From contig NW_014040531.1 of the NCBI RefSeq assembly GCF_001186125.1, positions 36,289 to 100,288 of the forward strand: a stretch of DNA of 64,000 nt, read 5' to 3'. The stretch is from Sphaeroforma arctica JP610. Taxonomy: Eukaryota; Opisthokonta; Ichthyosporea; Ichthyophonida. The translations under genes were made by a program, and so were the position numbers. Positions 27,201 through 40,500 of the stretch are shown piece by piece (the first letter of the stretch is position 1; each line of letters begins with the position of its first letter). The notes beneath the pieces are model-generated. The model did not search any database. It saw only the letters and a program-made list of their open reading frames with translations, and was not told where the DNA came from.

Positions 27201-30200
27201 CACGCTGATAAGAGTATTCAACGACTTATCTGCATCTGTTTTCACTATCGGACTGGTTTCACGTAGTACAAATGCCGTAGACCAGCCAAACTTTTTTAAC
27301 TCACTTGTCACTCCACGTGTATCTCTCGAAATACCTCTTCTCACAGTGGTGGTTGTGCAGAAGGCTGAGGTTTACATGTTCGATGAGCCATCGTCGTACC
27401 TGGATATCAAGCAGCGTCTAAAGGCCGGCCAGGCCATCCGATCCCTGCTCACCCCCGAGAAGTACATTATCATTGTTGAGCACGATCTGTCTGTGTTGGA
27501 TTATCTTTCGGATTACGTATGTGTGCTGTACGGACTGCCGGGAGCTTACGGTGTCGTGACCATGCCTTTCTCTGTGCGAGAGGGTATCAATGTGTTCTTA
27601 GATGGGTTCGTGCCCACTGAGAATCTGCGGTTCCGACAGGAGTCGCTGAGTTTCAAGGTATGTAAGCACGTATCCAGCTTTATAGCCAGGAGTGAAACAT
27701 CCATTCGTCAAATTCTTCTAGCCGGCAGCGTTGCCGAAGATGAAATTTGTATTAGTTATTTGAATTTCAGACTAAGAATCGTAAATATCTGACGTGAGAC
27801 TTGCAACAAATATATATATGGAAGCTGAAGTGCCCAATATATTTACCACTGTTGTCGCCCTCTATCTCCATCTCGAAGGTATCAGATGCACTCGAACGTG
27901 ATGAGGGTAAGCAGCAGCACAGCAGTGTCTATCCCGATATGACCAAGAAGCTGGGTGATTTCAGCCTCGCTGTAGAAGAGGGTGGTTTCAAGGGTAAGCG
28001 TCTGTGTTTACTCAGGCTCGCTTTGTAGTCCTTACCGTCAGTTTTATTCACTGCGAAACAAGACATAGGGCGTACGGGACCGTCTTATATAATTTGATTT
28101 CTGTTGGTTCGATATTATTAGCCTGATTGTGCGTCTTCATCGTTCTTTATATGGCTTTAGATAATTCATGTCTTTCGAATCTCAGCCGCTCATAGGGACT
28201 GTCTCCAGTGTTCGCAAGTGAGAAATGCGAATGATTAGTAACGTATCGCTTACTTTGATTATCTTCTCACAAGTAATATTTACCAACAATTGATCACATA
28301 CCGCCTGGCACTTGCGCTTGCACTTTTCTGATTCATCTTGCCACCACCATGCTGACTCCCCGCAAATGTCCTTCGATTTCTAATACAGGATCAGAAATCG
28401 TTGTGTTACTGGGTGAGAACGGTATGGGTAAGACCACTTTCATTCGTCTGATGGCCGGTCTACTCAAGCCCGACGATGAGGAAATCTGTAAGTGATTTTA
28501 TGAGGTGGGCATTTGTTTTATTTTACTTCCTGTGTACTACCCCTGGTATCTACCTGAAGCAACTATTCTGATTTTTGGTTAGTGCCGCTGGACTATGGTC
28601 TCTTAATAAGTACCGAGTTCTGTACTTCATGATATGGTCACGTGAGTTTCACAATGTGTATGCATTGTACACAAACGTATAGATTGAGTATGGCCTGCGC
28701 GTTTATAATGGCTAAACCCGAACTCTTGCAAAATAACTGTTTAAATCTCATTGGCGCTCGTTCTATTATAAACCAATGCTCTTATACGAATCCGCCACAG
28801 CTGTACCCAAATTGAATATAAGTTACAAGCCTCAAAAGATCAGTCCCAAGTTTGAAGGTTCCGTGCGATCACTGCTACACATGCGCATCCGTGACGCTTA
28901 CGTCCTTCCTCAATTCGTAACGGATGTGATCAAGGTATGCCTGTCGTAACCGTGTATAGTATTTACGTGCCACGACATATTGGGAAGCGTGATATTTGAA
29001 TGTTATATTCTATGCTATATGGTATGAGAAGTCTCGCTTTCTTTGTGTCGCTGGCAAGGAATTTAATTGGGGGACTACGAAGATATGAAACTTCGTATCG
29101 GATCAGGTCGCAGGCATCTCGCTTAGTTTGTGTAAGGTGGAAGTTAACGTGTTTATATGCTGTTGAACGAAGAGGCTGAACGAGTTTAGCTGGCGTTTGC
29201 GTTAAGTATCACTTTGACGCTCTGCGGCTCTAGAACAACCCTTGGCACAATGTGCACGGACGTACACAAGTGCACACTCATATACACTCATACACAAACA
29301 GACGTGTATCAACACGCATGCACCCTTATACATACACTCACGTGGAGCATATGCAGACATGTTTGTACAGTTACACTTCTACACACAAATACGCGTACTG
29401 TACAACGCATGCATGTACGCTTGTACTATACACTCACTCGCCTGCAAGATATGAAGTCTGTATGTGCACCTACACTCACCAATACATGCACATTATACAC
29501 TCACCCGCAGCCCATGGGAGTAGATCGTCTAATGGACCAGGTGGTAGTGAACCTGTCTGGTGGTGAGTTGCAGCGTGTGGCTCTGTGCATGTGTTTGGGT
29601 ACCCCAGCCGACATCTATCTGATCGATGAGCCCTCAGCCTACCTAGACTCAGAACAGCGTATCATTGCCGCAAAGGTCATCAAGCGGTGAGTCTACATAG
29701 TTATTCACGTGTTTGAATATTTATAGTTTTGCATCTATGTAGTGCTGCTTGGTATGGATTCGATGTGGTCCCGCCTCAATTTCGTTTAGAGTTGAAAGAT
29801 TCCGTTATGATCAGATATTCATGCATAGTGCAACAAGCAGCCAAGCATACCAAGTCAAAACGGAGGTTGAAAGACAAGTATGTGTATCCTTCTCTTGCAT
29901 CACAAACACATTGTTGTGTCACACCATTGCGAACCGCTTCGGCTTAGAATCCGTCTACTATGTGGCTACGATTACCATCTTCCAATCCTGCAACTACTTT
30001 CGAGACAGGGTCCATGATCTATGTTTCGCGATAACTATCTTCTAATCCGTCGCAAATGCCTTCACAACCACAGCTTCATTCTACACGCCAAGAAGACCGC
30101 CTTCGTAGTCGAGCACGATTTCATTATGGCCACATACCTCGCCGATCGAGTGATTGTGTACGATGGTCAACCGTCCATCAAAGCTATTGCGAGATCGTAA

Positions 30201-31253
30201 GTTGGTTTGTTCGTAGTAGTCTCTTGCCGTGCGCGTCGCGTGTAAGAATTGTTTGTGGTCTGGACTGTGGGTGTATAGTGGTTGCCTTGATTGTACTGTG
30301 TACTTGTTGTGAGTGTGTCAGTGCGTACTTACAATTACTACGGGTTTCGCTTACAGAATGATTTTAATGATACTAAAACCACCCTCGTGGCCTTTATGGC
30401 CGTTGCTTGTCGTGCGCTGATCTGATGGAAACTCGAGTCTTTCGTATTGTACGATACAGTTTACAGATGTGAAGTTGTATGCGCGTTTGAATTGACTCGA
30501 TGCAACTGGTTCTACGTGCTGTGCTTTATATATATATATATGCGTGTGTGCTGTGATGTGCTTTATATATATATATATATATTCATACCTGCATACATAC
30601 ACACATATATTAATATATATGTGGTTGTATATTGATTTGTATGAACCGCTTCTAGAATACTTGACGTGAACCTAAATAAAGACACGAGTCAAGTTCACTT
30701 TACACGCACACCCAGGTATATATATTTATATTTGTGTCCACGTATATATTTCTATACGCTTATCTCTTACTCAATCGACTTCATTACTATTTCTACGCTG
30801 AAATGCAGACCTACCAATCTTCTGCAAGGAATGAATAAATTTTTGAAATCGCTCGACATCACTTTCCGTCGTGACCCAACGAATTACCGACCGCGAATCA
30901 ACAAAATGGACTCCATTAAGGTATACCTGTTTCTTTTCATTTGGTCGTTTTGATTGATTGATTCACTCCGCCCAATGAATGAAAACAAGTACATTCTGAA
31001 GTGATTTGGACAAGTTTCTACTGCTTATTGTCGGAGATGCATGCCGGATATCAACCGTTTTTGTTTTGTTTTTGCAACCACATTGATGCCAATATTATTC
31101 ACTACACAGCCAAAAGTTGGAACAACCCCTGTTTTTCATTGAAGTTTGTGTGGCTTTATACGAGAGTTCGTATTCATCCTGATTCTTGCTTTTGAAACAC
31201 AGGATGCTGAGCAAAAGAAGTCCGGGACCTATTTCTACATGGACGACAAATGA
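23966..31253 (+). CDS. ABCE1: ABCE1/RLI1, ribosome-recycling ABC ATPase with Fe-S domain
   Basis: Complete gene, 13 exons, 601 residues (human 599): 23966-24068, 25096-25181, 25586-25683, 26083-26339, 26720-26860, 27347-27657, 27879-27993, 28389-28487, 28801-28934, 29511-29686, 30074-30196, 30809-30920, 31203-31253. All introns are GT-AG and in phase. ABCE1 splits post-termination ribosomes and acts in 40S biogenesis and initiation in the cytosol. The N-terminus carries the two 4Fe-4S cysteine sets ([15 protein letters not shown] at 16-30 and [12 protein letters not shown]). NBD1 has Walker [10 protein letters not shown] (110-118), signature LSGGELQ (217-223), Walker [12 protein letters not shown] and switch VEHD. 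NBD2 has Walker [10 protein letters not shown] (379-387; usually GTGKTT), [18 protein letters not shown] and VEHDFIM. The conserved C-terminus [13 protein letters not shown] is present. The start is chosen because [11 protein letters not shown] matches the family start. Confidence 0.97.
24172..24415. repeat. Compound (TA)n/(GT)n/(GTAT)n microsatellites in ABCE1 intron 1
   Basis: Successive tracts of TA, GTAT and GT repeats fill about 240 bases of the 1.03-kb first intron. No other structure is recognised in that intron. Confidence 0.9.
26931..27086. repeat. 63-bp tandem repeat, about 2.5 copies, in ABCE1 intron 5
   Basis: Units begin at 26931, 26994 and 27057 (each with TAATGTT), and share GGGCAATTTGGTAGTGACTG and GCAATGTCT. 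Copies differ at few positions, so the array is fairly young. Confidence 0.9.
29262..29508. repeat. CA-rich cryptic repeats in ABCE1 intron 9
   Basis: This stretch is built of ACACTCA, CACACA and CATGCA words (CA-rich cryptic simple sequence) and runs up to the acceptor of exon 10 at 29511. A plus-strand frame reads through from the intron into exon 10; the intron part has no homology to ABCE1. Confidence 0.7.
30524..30626. repeat. (TA)n tracts in ABCE1 intron 11
   Basis: Two TA tracts separated by TGCGTGTGTGCTGTGATGTG lie in the 612-base intron between exons 11 and 12. The rest of that intron shows nothing recognisable. Confidence 0.85.
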
Positions 31254-31613
31254 GTGCCATAAACACCTACACGCTATGACCGAGTGTGGAGGCTGTTTGC
31301 ATTTGCCAAACTGGTCTTACTGTAAATAGAAATGCATGTAGCGTATATAAGGTTTCTGTATATATAAGTGTACACTTCCGTGCGCGCCTACAGGGGTGTA
31401 TATACCCGCATACAAATGGGTAGACATTTGTGTCCACCCGAAACGCCAGGTATTTATATCTTCAAAAGGTATTGTCCTGCGGTCAAGGTCGCTTCCAATG
31501 CGCCGGAAGTACAGGTCTTGGAGTGGATTTCTGGATTCCTGAGTCCTTACCACATGCGTTCTAGCCCACTGATTCGAAGTTTGTAACGTGTAGAGCTACA
31601 TTAGCTGCACTAT

Positions 31614-31619
31614 ATTAAA
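31614..31619 (+). terminator. Candidate polyadenylation signal ATTAAA for ABCE1
   Basis: ATTAAA lies about 360 bases after the ABCE1 stop. No AATAAA was noticed between the stop and this point. This is a position-based guess only. Confidence 0.3.
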
Positions 31620-31999
31620 CTTAAGATAGCCAATTGAAGAAGGGTAAGCATGCTTGCTACTCAGGATCCGTGGCGATTTTAATGCTCATCGTGGTACAAG
31701 ATGACACAGTTTATTTTCTTGCTTTTCTCTCATTAACGGTTATGTATGGTCAATGCCCAGGACACCGAAAAGTTGTACACCTACCATAATTCGGATAATC
31801 TTGTTCCGCTTAAAGAGCTCATCTATCATTTGTAGGATCCTCTGCGACTTGTAGCGAGCTGCCGTAAATTATGTCATGCTTCGTCGAATATTGTGTTTAA
31901 AACTCTGATTCCAGCTTCGTGAGTTTTTATTTATCCACGAAAGCAGTTGTACAGATGCTTCACAAATGTGACACTGAGATTGATAGCTATGGGAGGATT

Positions 32000-34450
32000 C
32001 TCAGTTTCAAGTTTTGGTTTTATATATTGTATTTTGGTATATGCAGACTTCATATACTTAGTATACTGAGGTGTTAACATATTAAGCAGTTATATTAAAA
32101 TAACAAGAAGATTCGAACAGCCGAATACACTAAGCTCAGTTCCGTGTTTACCACTGTCGTCGTCTTGGGGCAGGTTTTCATGCTCACGAATGCAAGCGCA
32201 ATTTCTTAACAACGTCGAAGAGTGTTCGCTGATACAGTAGAAAAGATTGAGGGCGAGAAGGGATTCAACTGTGCCTCTGGAGTGTTGACTGAAACCACTG
32301 CTCTGACTGAGGGCGACTCATACAAACGCTTCACAGGAGGCAGATACTGCAATAGTACACTCATCTGGTTCGCACATCGCCTTAGCGCTGATCACCTATG
32401 GAGAAAACAAAACAGAGTGCAAGGATTACCGACGAGAAGAAGGCCTTCGTCGCACTTGATAATGGTGAAGCAGATATGCTAATGTGATATTATAGATTCT
32501 GTGGGTACGCGTCCTGATATCGCTTCCGCGACCAGTCCACTAAGTAGATACCTCGACCAACCGACCAAAGCGAGAGAGGCCGCTGCAAGAAATTTATGCG
32601 GATACTTAGATGCTACCATGCATTGGGGAATATACTTCAAGGCCGGGAAAGACTTGGAGCTTTGTGCTTATGCAGAGGCGAGCTATGGGGGAGTGAACGA
32701 CAAACGATCGCGTACTGGTTACTTGGTATTTCTCACTAATGCGTCAGTATACTGGGGGGCGGGTGGGGTGGGGGGTCAGACCCTTGTCACTTTAAGCACT
32801 TCCGAGTCTGAGTATGTTAATCTTGCAGAGTCCTGTCGTGATGTCAAGACCGCCTTGAACTTGCTACCTGAGCTAAGACGAGCTATTGATCGACCGGCAG
32901 TGTGCTACGAGGACAGTCAGACTGCTAAGATGACGGAAGAATTGTAAGCATTTTGATTTCAAATATTATTATGTGCGAGAGCTATGTGCAAAGAAGACTG
33001 TCGTATTGGAGGACTGCTGGTCTGATTTGATGATTGCAGATGCATTGACCAAGGCGTTGCCTAACGTTGCCTTCGTGAAGCACCGAGGCCACATGATGAA
33101 ACACCGATGTTACCGATATGCTGTCGTGACTACATCTCTATGTCGTTGTGGTCAGTTTGTGGGGGAGACACATGTCGTTCGTTGTTTCAGATCTTTTGTC
33201 CATAGGGGAGTGTTAAAAATCATATTGTCAGGCCTGGATGATGAAGTATTGGACTCAGACTTAGTTCGTCGACAAATTGATATTCTAAGTGTGTTTTCAT
33301 ATGTTGTGTTTACGAACATATTTTGTGTGCCGATTTTGTTTCACTTATTGAATGTACGATTATGTGACATGTATCATTTATAGGGAATAATCTTCTCGTT
33401 AATATGACACCTTGGCCGTTTTCTTTGAGTGACTATTCGTTGAGATATTGGACTTAAGATTAATTGTGTTTGTAAATATTGTGTTTGTGTTTTCAGAGAT
33501 GGAATTGAAGTAGACCGCACGCATCCGGTGGAATTTCTTTGGCAAAAGAAAATTTTCGAGCCGAGAGGGCCGTTCAATTTTGGCGAGAAATAGTATAGAT
33601 AAAATGTAAATAAGGTTGACTTTCACAGAGTTCAAAAATTCACATGAAAGCAGTCATCGCATGAATGTGTGGTACTTCGAATATTGGATTTATGAACCCC
33701 CTAGTGCCATAAGCAAGAAAAATGAGCATCGCAAGTATATTTGAACATATTTCCAGACAAAACAGTATAAAAAACCATATCTATATAGTACATCACTTAC
33801 TTGATATGGCACGTGCCATATAAATTAGATGCTTCGATAAAAAATGCAGCATTGCTGCCCCTACCGGAATGAATTTTGCATAGACAAAAAGGCTTCGCTT
33901 CTGCGACAAGTTTTGTTACTTGTACTATGGTCTGTGCAGTCAATCAACTATACGAAACCCTACATCGATACGATATTCTACCCGCTTGCATGTTGTTTGC
34001 ATCATCTAATGTGTGGTACAATGGGGCACCTCGAACATATGCTTAGACATGGTTCCAAGAAGCATTTTGTTGTATTCGCTTTCGTAACACAGTTAGTGGG
34101 GAAGTATAGTATTATCGACTCCGTACAACTTGATCACGTTCGATGGTACGTGTCTGGACATATATTCTTGTCAATACATTGAGACGTATTCTAAAAGACA
34201 TGCCGAATAACATTGAGGCACAGAATAAAAGCACAGCACGTATATTGTAATCTGCTGTAAATTTATCGTTCGGACTACTTGCTGGCTTCTGACTACATTG
34301 ACAAACTCCACTGGCGACAGGCGGGCACATGAATCAATATATTGTATCAAAGGAGTATATTAACTATTGACAGCATCACAATTTCGTTTGGATCCGGAAT
34401 TTATCACATTTTAGACATACACCAGACTCCAGGATATTTAATATTTTGTC
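32000..34450 (+). mobile_element. Decayed copia-type (Ty1/copia, Pseudoviridae) element, copy 1
   Basis: The element contains, in order, a Gag-like zinc-knuckle remnant (near 32150-32210), a stretch of reverse transcriptase C-terminus and RNase H (about 32490-33130, with DIASATSPLSRYLDQP and LSTSESEYV, typical of copia RNase H), and a 3' region (33655-34450). The first and last parts recur in copy 2 at 43060-44530. It is broken in many places and lacks protease, integrase and most of the reverse transcriptase. The divergence from copy 2 (roughly a quarter of positions, by eye) suggests considerable age. No clean LTR pair is seen. Confidence 0.65.
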
Positions 34451-34993
34451 AAGGTTAACATACAGTAATAAGAGTGTCAATGCTCAGTCTATTTGTTGTG
34501 CCTCTGAGATTTATAGCTGAATGATCAGGGCACTTCCTTGTATATGTCATATATGTGTAGCTATTTCACTATCCTTAGCTTTCGGCGATAACAATATATT
34601 TTCCCGTCTCTCTCAGTACCCTCGTGGCATCTTCATTTCCAGTATCTGCATCTTTCCTCGTGGTCCTTTCCTTCATGCATCTGGTATAGATGAAGCCAGC
34701 TAACCAGGACCTCCTGCGGCCACAGACATACACCTACCTCCATTGAAGTAGTGCATCCCACCAACAAGTTACTGCACATTGTGTAACTACTCGCAAAGTC
34801 TTCTCAATATAGCTGTTAATCATTATGTATGTGACTCTCCGATCCCATCTGCTGTCAATCATTGTGTGCTGACCCCTCGTAGTTTGGTACCCTCCGTGTA
34901 CCGAACTCCAGCCCTGTAGGTCATTGCATCCCTCCAAGCACGTACGTCTGTCGATGAAGCAGTTAAGTCTATCGACGAAGCGTGCCGCATAGC

Positions 34994-35730
34994 TGACAGG
35001 CTGGCCCGTTCATATGATAGTATATAAAGAAACCTGGCCACTCTGGTGACGCAAGCTTACACATATATGTGTATATAGTATAGTTGTTGGCATCCTAGGA
35101 AGACTCTCTCGTGTTGTATGAATATAAATATATGACCGAACCTCTCCTTATCCCTGCCCTGCCAAACTAGGCCCACTTGTCGAACCTGCCAGAGCTGTAG
35201 ACGGCTTTGTCGGCACTCGGGGCTGTATGCAATGCGCTGTGCTCAAATAAGTTTGTACGAGTATGTTTATAGGCATAGGTGAACGCTACCCGCCGAGCTC
35301 AACAAGTGTTAATTTCAGTCTGACATGACACTGCCTCCAGACATGTGAAAGTTCCGATGACAGGATTGGTCCGTTCATATGAATGTATATAAAGAAAGCT
35401 GGCCACTCTGGTGATGCAAGCTTGCACATATATGTGTATAAAGTATAGTTGTTGGTACCGTAGGAAATCCCCTTCATCGTGGTGTATGGATATAATTATA
35501 TGACCGAGCCGCTCCTTATCCCTGTCCTGCCAAACTAGACCCTCTTGTCGTACCTCCCAGAGCTGTAGACGGCTTTGTCGGCACTCGGGGCTGTATGCAA
35601 TACGCTGTGTTCGAATAAGTTTGTACGTGTATGTTTATGGGCATAGGTGAACGCCACCCACAACTGAGCTCAACAAGTGTTAATCCCAGTCTGCCATGAC
35701 GCCGCCTCCAGACAAGTCGTAAAGGTTCCA
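34994..35730. repeat. 364-bp tandem direct repeat with TATA-like motif
   Basis: Two copies begin at 34994 and 35358. They share long blocks such as CTGTAGACGGCTTTGTCGGC and TGTATATA-type sequence, and each has a TATATAAAG box followed about 60 bases later by an AGTATAGTTGTTGG block. The right copy overlaps the end of the Gypsy-like fragment to its right. The arrangement could be duplicated LTR-like sequence or an independent tandem repeat. Confidence 0.75.
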
Positions 35731-37220
35731 ATGACTGCATTCCTCTCCTCATCCGGGGTGACATCGAACGGACTGTCATATAGGAGCAAATTCGTGTACA
35801 TGGTACCCGTAGGGCACAGCTGTGCCTTGCCGCGCTCTAGCTTGCCTATGGGTATACGATACGCCCGCATGTCCGCAACGTGAACCCGATACAACTTGCC
35901 CGTTGCCCGAAATCTTACAATGTGGTACACCGGCGGATTTAACGTGGCCACCTCCGCCGGCCCACAAACTCCGCTTGAGAACCGTAGAGAAACTTTGCTG
36001 ACCAAAACATCACCATCCGGCCCACGTTGAACATTGGCACATTGTCCCTCTACTTATTTGCTGCTCGAGCCTGTGCCAACTGAGCCTTGCCGTCCATTGC
36101 CCACGCTTGCTTCTCCACCACCACCGGCTCGAGTTCCAAGAGTTCTGGTGTAGCGAAGTCACCTGTTGTCACCCTTGATGATTTCCACCAGATTACCATC
36201 TGCATGCTGGGAGAACAACCGGTCGTTTGTTGCCCGGGTGTACGGCGCCAAACCTGTTGTGAATGACTGAATTGCGTTGTACGCTGAAATGAACTCTGCT
36301 ATTGCGCCCGGCCCAAATAGCCTCGTTTGCAGCCGAGCGAAAGCGTGAGAGTCAGCGGTTGCATGTAAGACAGAGCACCTCTACCAGCTCATTTGCCTGC
36401 TGTCGGCTAAACTGCCTTTCGTACCGGGTCCACTCAGATCTACTTTGAAGCGCACCACGCGGTAGACTCGTTGACCATCAATGTACTGTCCTCGTCCGCA
36501 GTTAACTGGCGTTGTGGCCATCCCCACGGAACTATCTGCTGTTCTACAAATCGGTTGGTCTTCGCGAATGTATGTTCATGCCGTCGTATGGGCCGCCCCG
36601 CCGCTATGCGCGACATACTACCAATAATCAATAAGATGAAATTATACCCATCCGGACTACGAGTGTGATAGTAATAATCCATGTGGCTTGCTGCACCAAA
36701 CACCCGTGCCCGTGTCAGCTGGCATAGAAGCCCGCGCCTCAAACACACCGTTGCCCTTCTGCGGGCAATACACATCGTAAATGTGACAAAAGTGTTCAGA
36801 TCCCGCGGGATATTCTAAAATAACCCTCTGATCCTTGGCGGTCGTGCACACCTTTTGTTTTAGGGAAGGACCAGACCAAACTTAACACAAGGGCTGGCTT
36901 TGCACCCTTCCCACTTTTCCAAGTTGGCACCACTTTCTGACCACCCAATACATCAAACATAGAACGGGGTAGCCTTCTCTTAAGCCAAAGCACCTCTACC
37001 CTCTGGAACACTACAGTCATACTCCCGCTATAATCTTCCACACGGTCTGATACTGAAAGATTTTGTGTGGGTTGGGCTGCATAGCGTATCTCCGAGTGGG
37101 CCCGAGGCAAAACATCTTCCTTATAAGTCCGATCGTCAGTTTGACCACCCTTGTGCCCTTTCTGGAACTCCTGAATTTGCTGTAACGATTGCAACTGTTG
37201 CTCATTCTAATCTGTCAGCG
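35660..37220 (-). mobile_element. Broken Gypsy-like (Metaviridae-type) LTR retroelement fragment, integrase region
   Basis: On the minus strand the fragment shows an integrase core (MDYYYHTRSPDGYNFILLII followed by WGWPQRQLTADEDS, the spacing expected for the first two acidic residues of a DDE core). Near 35700-35980 there is a downstream piece with YHIVRFRATGKLYRVHVADM, which suits an integrase C-terminal region. A zinc-binding-like segment precedes the core. No reverse transcriptase, Gag or LTR pair is recognised. It is fragmentary and carries several breaks; its age is uncertain. Confidence 0.55.
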
Positions 37221-37539
37221 GTTCAGCGATTTGTTGCCAGCCATTGAACACAACCTAGAATATCATTTTTCACCTACCGAGTACTGAGGCGCTGCTGCCA
37301 AGAACACTCTCACTCCCTCTGTTCTCCTTTCATCGCCGACCGCTGCTTCTGCAGCAAACGAATCCTTCCTACACTACTGATGTTGTTCACTCGCTGGCTG
37401 TTCACCTGGCCCCCTTACAAGGTCCGGACCATCCATTCGCCTCGTCGGCATCCTGGACCCTTCCTCACATCTGTCCCCTCTTTGACCACGCTTTTTTTTC
37501 TTTCTTTTACAACCACTTAACATTGTCTCAATTATTATG

Positions 37540-40500
37540 TTCCTATCATCTAGGTCAATACCTAGGATTGCAACACTTAAAATCAGACAACCCTATCATC
37601 ATGGATGTTTCAGAACCCAACTAAGAACTGAAGTGGACACGTCTGAACATAACAGGCGACAACTACGACAAATGGTTACAGTATCTTACACTTGCAGCCA
37701 ATACAGACTATGTAGGTGACATTGAATCAGTTTTCAACTACAAATATGTCAAACAAGAACTATTAGCACGCCCTGCAGCTTCACCAGTCAAAAAACAGAC
37801 ACCAGCCACAGATCGAAGACGATTGGAAGCCCGCAAAACCTTCAGCAAAAACACTAACTAAAGATTACGGACGCTACCAAAGGTGCGGCGATGTCTACTT
37901 CGATCACTTAGCGAGGAGGTCATGGACTCACTCGCACGTGAGGAACTCATGGACGACCCCTGGACTCTACTCTTCTATCTCAAGAAATTGTATTCTCATA
38001 TGTCGACAAACGTTTCGAATACAATCACTCTTGAACTCCTACAAGAATTTCGTCGAGCCGAAGATGACACTATCCGAGCTTGGTCCCGACGATGTGCTCG
38101 CATCTGTACTGATGCTAAATCCCAAGGCACCCGCTTCTCTCCGGCCTTCATGCAAGGTATGTTTATATCGGGTCTCGGCGACCCCGACAAGGATATAATC
38201 AAACATTACTTGGTCAATAATGCTGAACGTGAAACCCTTACACCTATTGACTTATGTGTACGACTAGAGTAGTGGAACAAAGTCACCCCCATGGTCAACG
38301 CATACGCTACCCCTAAGACAGCAGCTATCTCCACCACATCAGCATCCAAATCACCTCCAACTACGGCCGCTTTATTGGTTACACTATTGAAGCGGAGGAC
38401 ACCTACCACACGCCCTCCCATACCGTGTTTTGTGTGCTATACCACAGGCCATAGTTCTAACAATCATCACAAAGGGTGTAAAAAATGTGGTGCGAAAGGA
38501 CACAAAGGGGAATCTTGCACCGCGACCAACCTGAACTGTACTACATGTAATCGCACCAGCCATGTCCAGGAAGTCTGTAACAAACGTATAAATAAACAGA
38601 ACTACAATTATGTTGGTCCCACTTTAGCATCCTTACGCCCCAGAATCAAGGCACTACACAACCCCAATAATAGCTTCCTTATCGATGGCGGTGCCGTCAC
38701 AACTCACGATACTTGCTCGATGCAAGATCGAGACAGGAACTTTCCCACTACTTCTCGCGGACGACAGCGAATGTATCGTCGACGAACGCGGCCACTTACC
38801 GCAACTGGGTACCATATATATCAGTCCAACAGTGAAACAGCAATTGCTATCTCAGAACAATTTACAAGAAGGTGGCTACGACATCTACTTTAAGGGCAAC
38901 ACAAAGACTTGTATTCTCTCCAAGGTCAATAACACCCTTTCTATCCCTCGTACTCAAAGGGGGTATAAAGCATCTTGCTCAGACATTATTACACAAATCA
39001 TATCCACCACTGAGAATAACAATCATGACGCACCACAACACACAGGTACATCTTGCGCCACGCCACCTATGGTATGTACCGCCACCCCAGCACCCACCGC
39101 GGACACCACAACCCCAGCATCACCGAATCTTACAACTTCGACCACCACACAAACATACGATGAATTCCACAGCATCAATAGCCATCGCAGCCGCAACACC
39201 ACTTTAAAAATGACAGCCAAGAAAGGGATCATACTGACGCACACACCACCTGTCGGAGTGACAACGGAAGAATGGATGATCAATATGCAAGATTTTCAAC
39301 AAGGCATGAATCACATAGAATTCCAACCCTCCATTGACCTATTTGCTTACAAGTGTACGCGTTGCCACAGACGGGCGTAAAATAGATCTTCTGAAGGAAC
39401 GAGCATACGCTAATCCAATTTGGCCAGACACATCTGAACTACTCGACAGCATTATCAATACCGCCGCTACCGCCGCAATACTCATCCCACTCCGTCCACA
39501 CGCAAAGTGGTGGAATAAGCTTCTTGTGCGCTTTCAGTATGCTTTATATATATTCCAGAACCACCCTAGCACTATCCTTCGCCACGATTTCACCGCGGTA
39601 GGAAAACCTTCCTGGGCTTACTCTCTCATCGCCAAAATTGAACCCGTTCACTCAGCCATTTCCCCCCCCACACGAACTCCATACTGCTATTACACATGTC
39701 TTGGCCGACCCGGGATTTACAAAGCATTGTCACGTATGTATGGAAGGAAAGGTCAAGGCGCAAAATGTAGCACATACCGATTCGACCACTAAAGTCGGTC
39801 CTGGTGAACAATTCCCCCTCGACCTCCTGGGTCCTATGCTCGAAGATCACTACGGGTACCGCTATACCCTCAACCTTATTGATGATGGCAGCCGTTTTGG
39901 CCTGCACGCTAATCTTAAGACAAAGCAAGACATGCATATCCATCTTGAAAAACTCATCCTACAGATTCCAACATATTAGAAACCCCACACATTGACAGCA
40001 GACGGTGACACCACGTTTGTTTGTGCCAAAACCGTGTCTATGCTTCAAACACACAAAATTCACTTTACGAAAACACCACCACATACCCAACAACTCAATG
40101 GAAAAGTTGAACGACCGCAATGTACCCTCAACGACCTCACTCGCACCAAACTCATTGATGCAAGGATGCCCTGGCAATTGTGGAGTGACGCAAAACGTTG
40201 GGCAGATATGATCAGAAATGACACACTACCACAAAGGGCATTACATCATACTCCAATTGACATATGGCACCGTAAAGAAATTCCACGACCACACAACGCT
40301 CGGTTTGGCTGCCTTGTCATATTTAAACCGGAGGGGCTACCTAAGAAGTCAGCCGACAAGTATGCTACTCAAGGGGGGTGTGGAATTCTACTTGGACGTT
40401 CACACAACTCCACCCCCGATACATGGCATATACAAAGCATTTGTGCACAACGCCACCGGGACTCTCAAAACGTTGTTTTCCTCCCCGACAAGAGACCCCA

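Noticed and set aside
29214-29510. N-terminal extension of ABCE1 exon 10
   Set aside because: The frame before 29511 is CA-repeat translation. A good acceptor (CCCGCAG) at 29510 and phase agreement with exon 9 fix the exon start.
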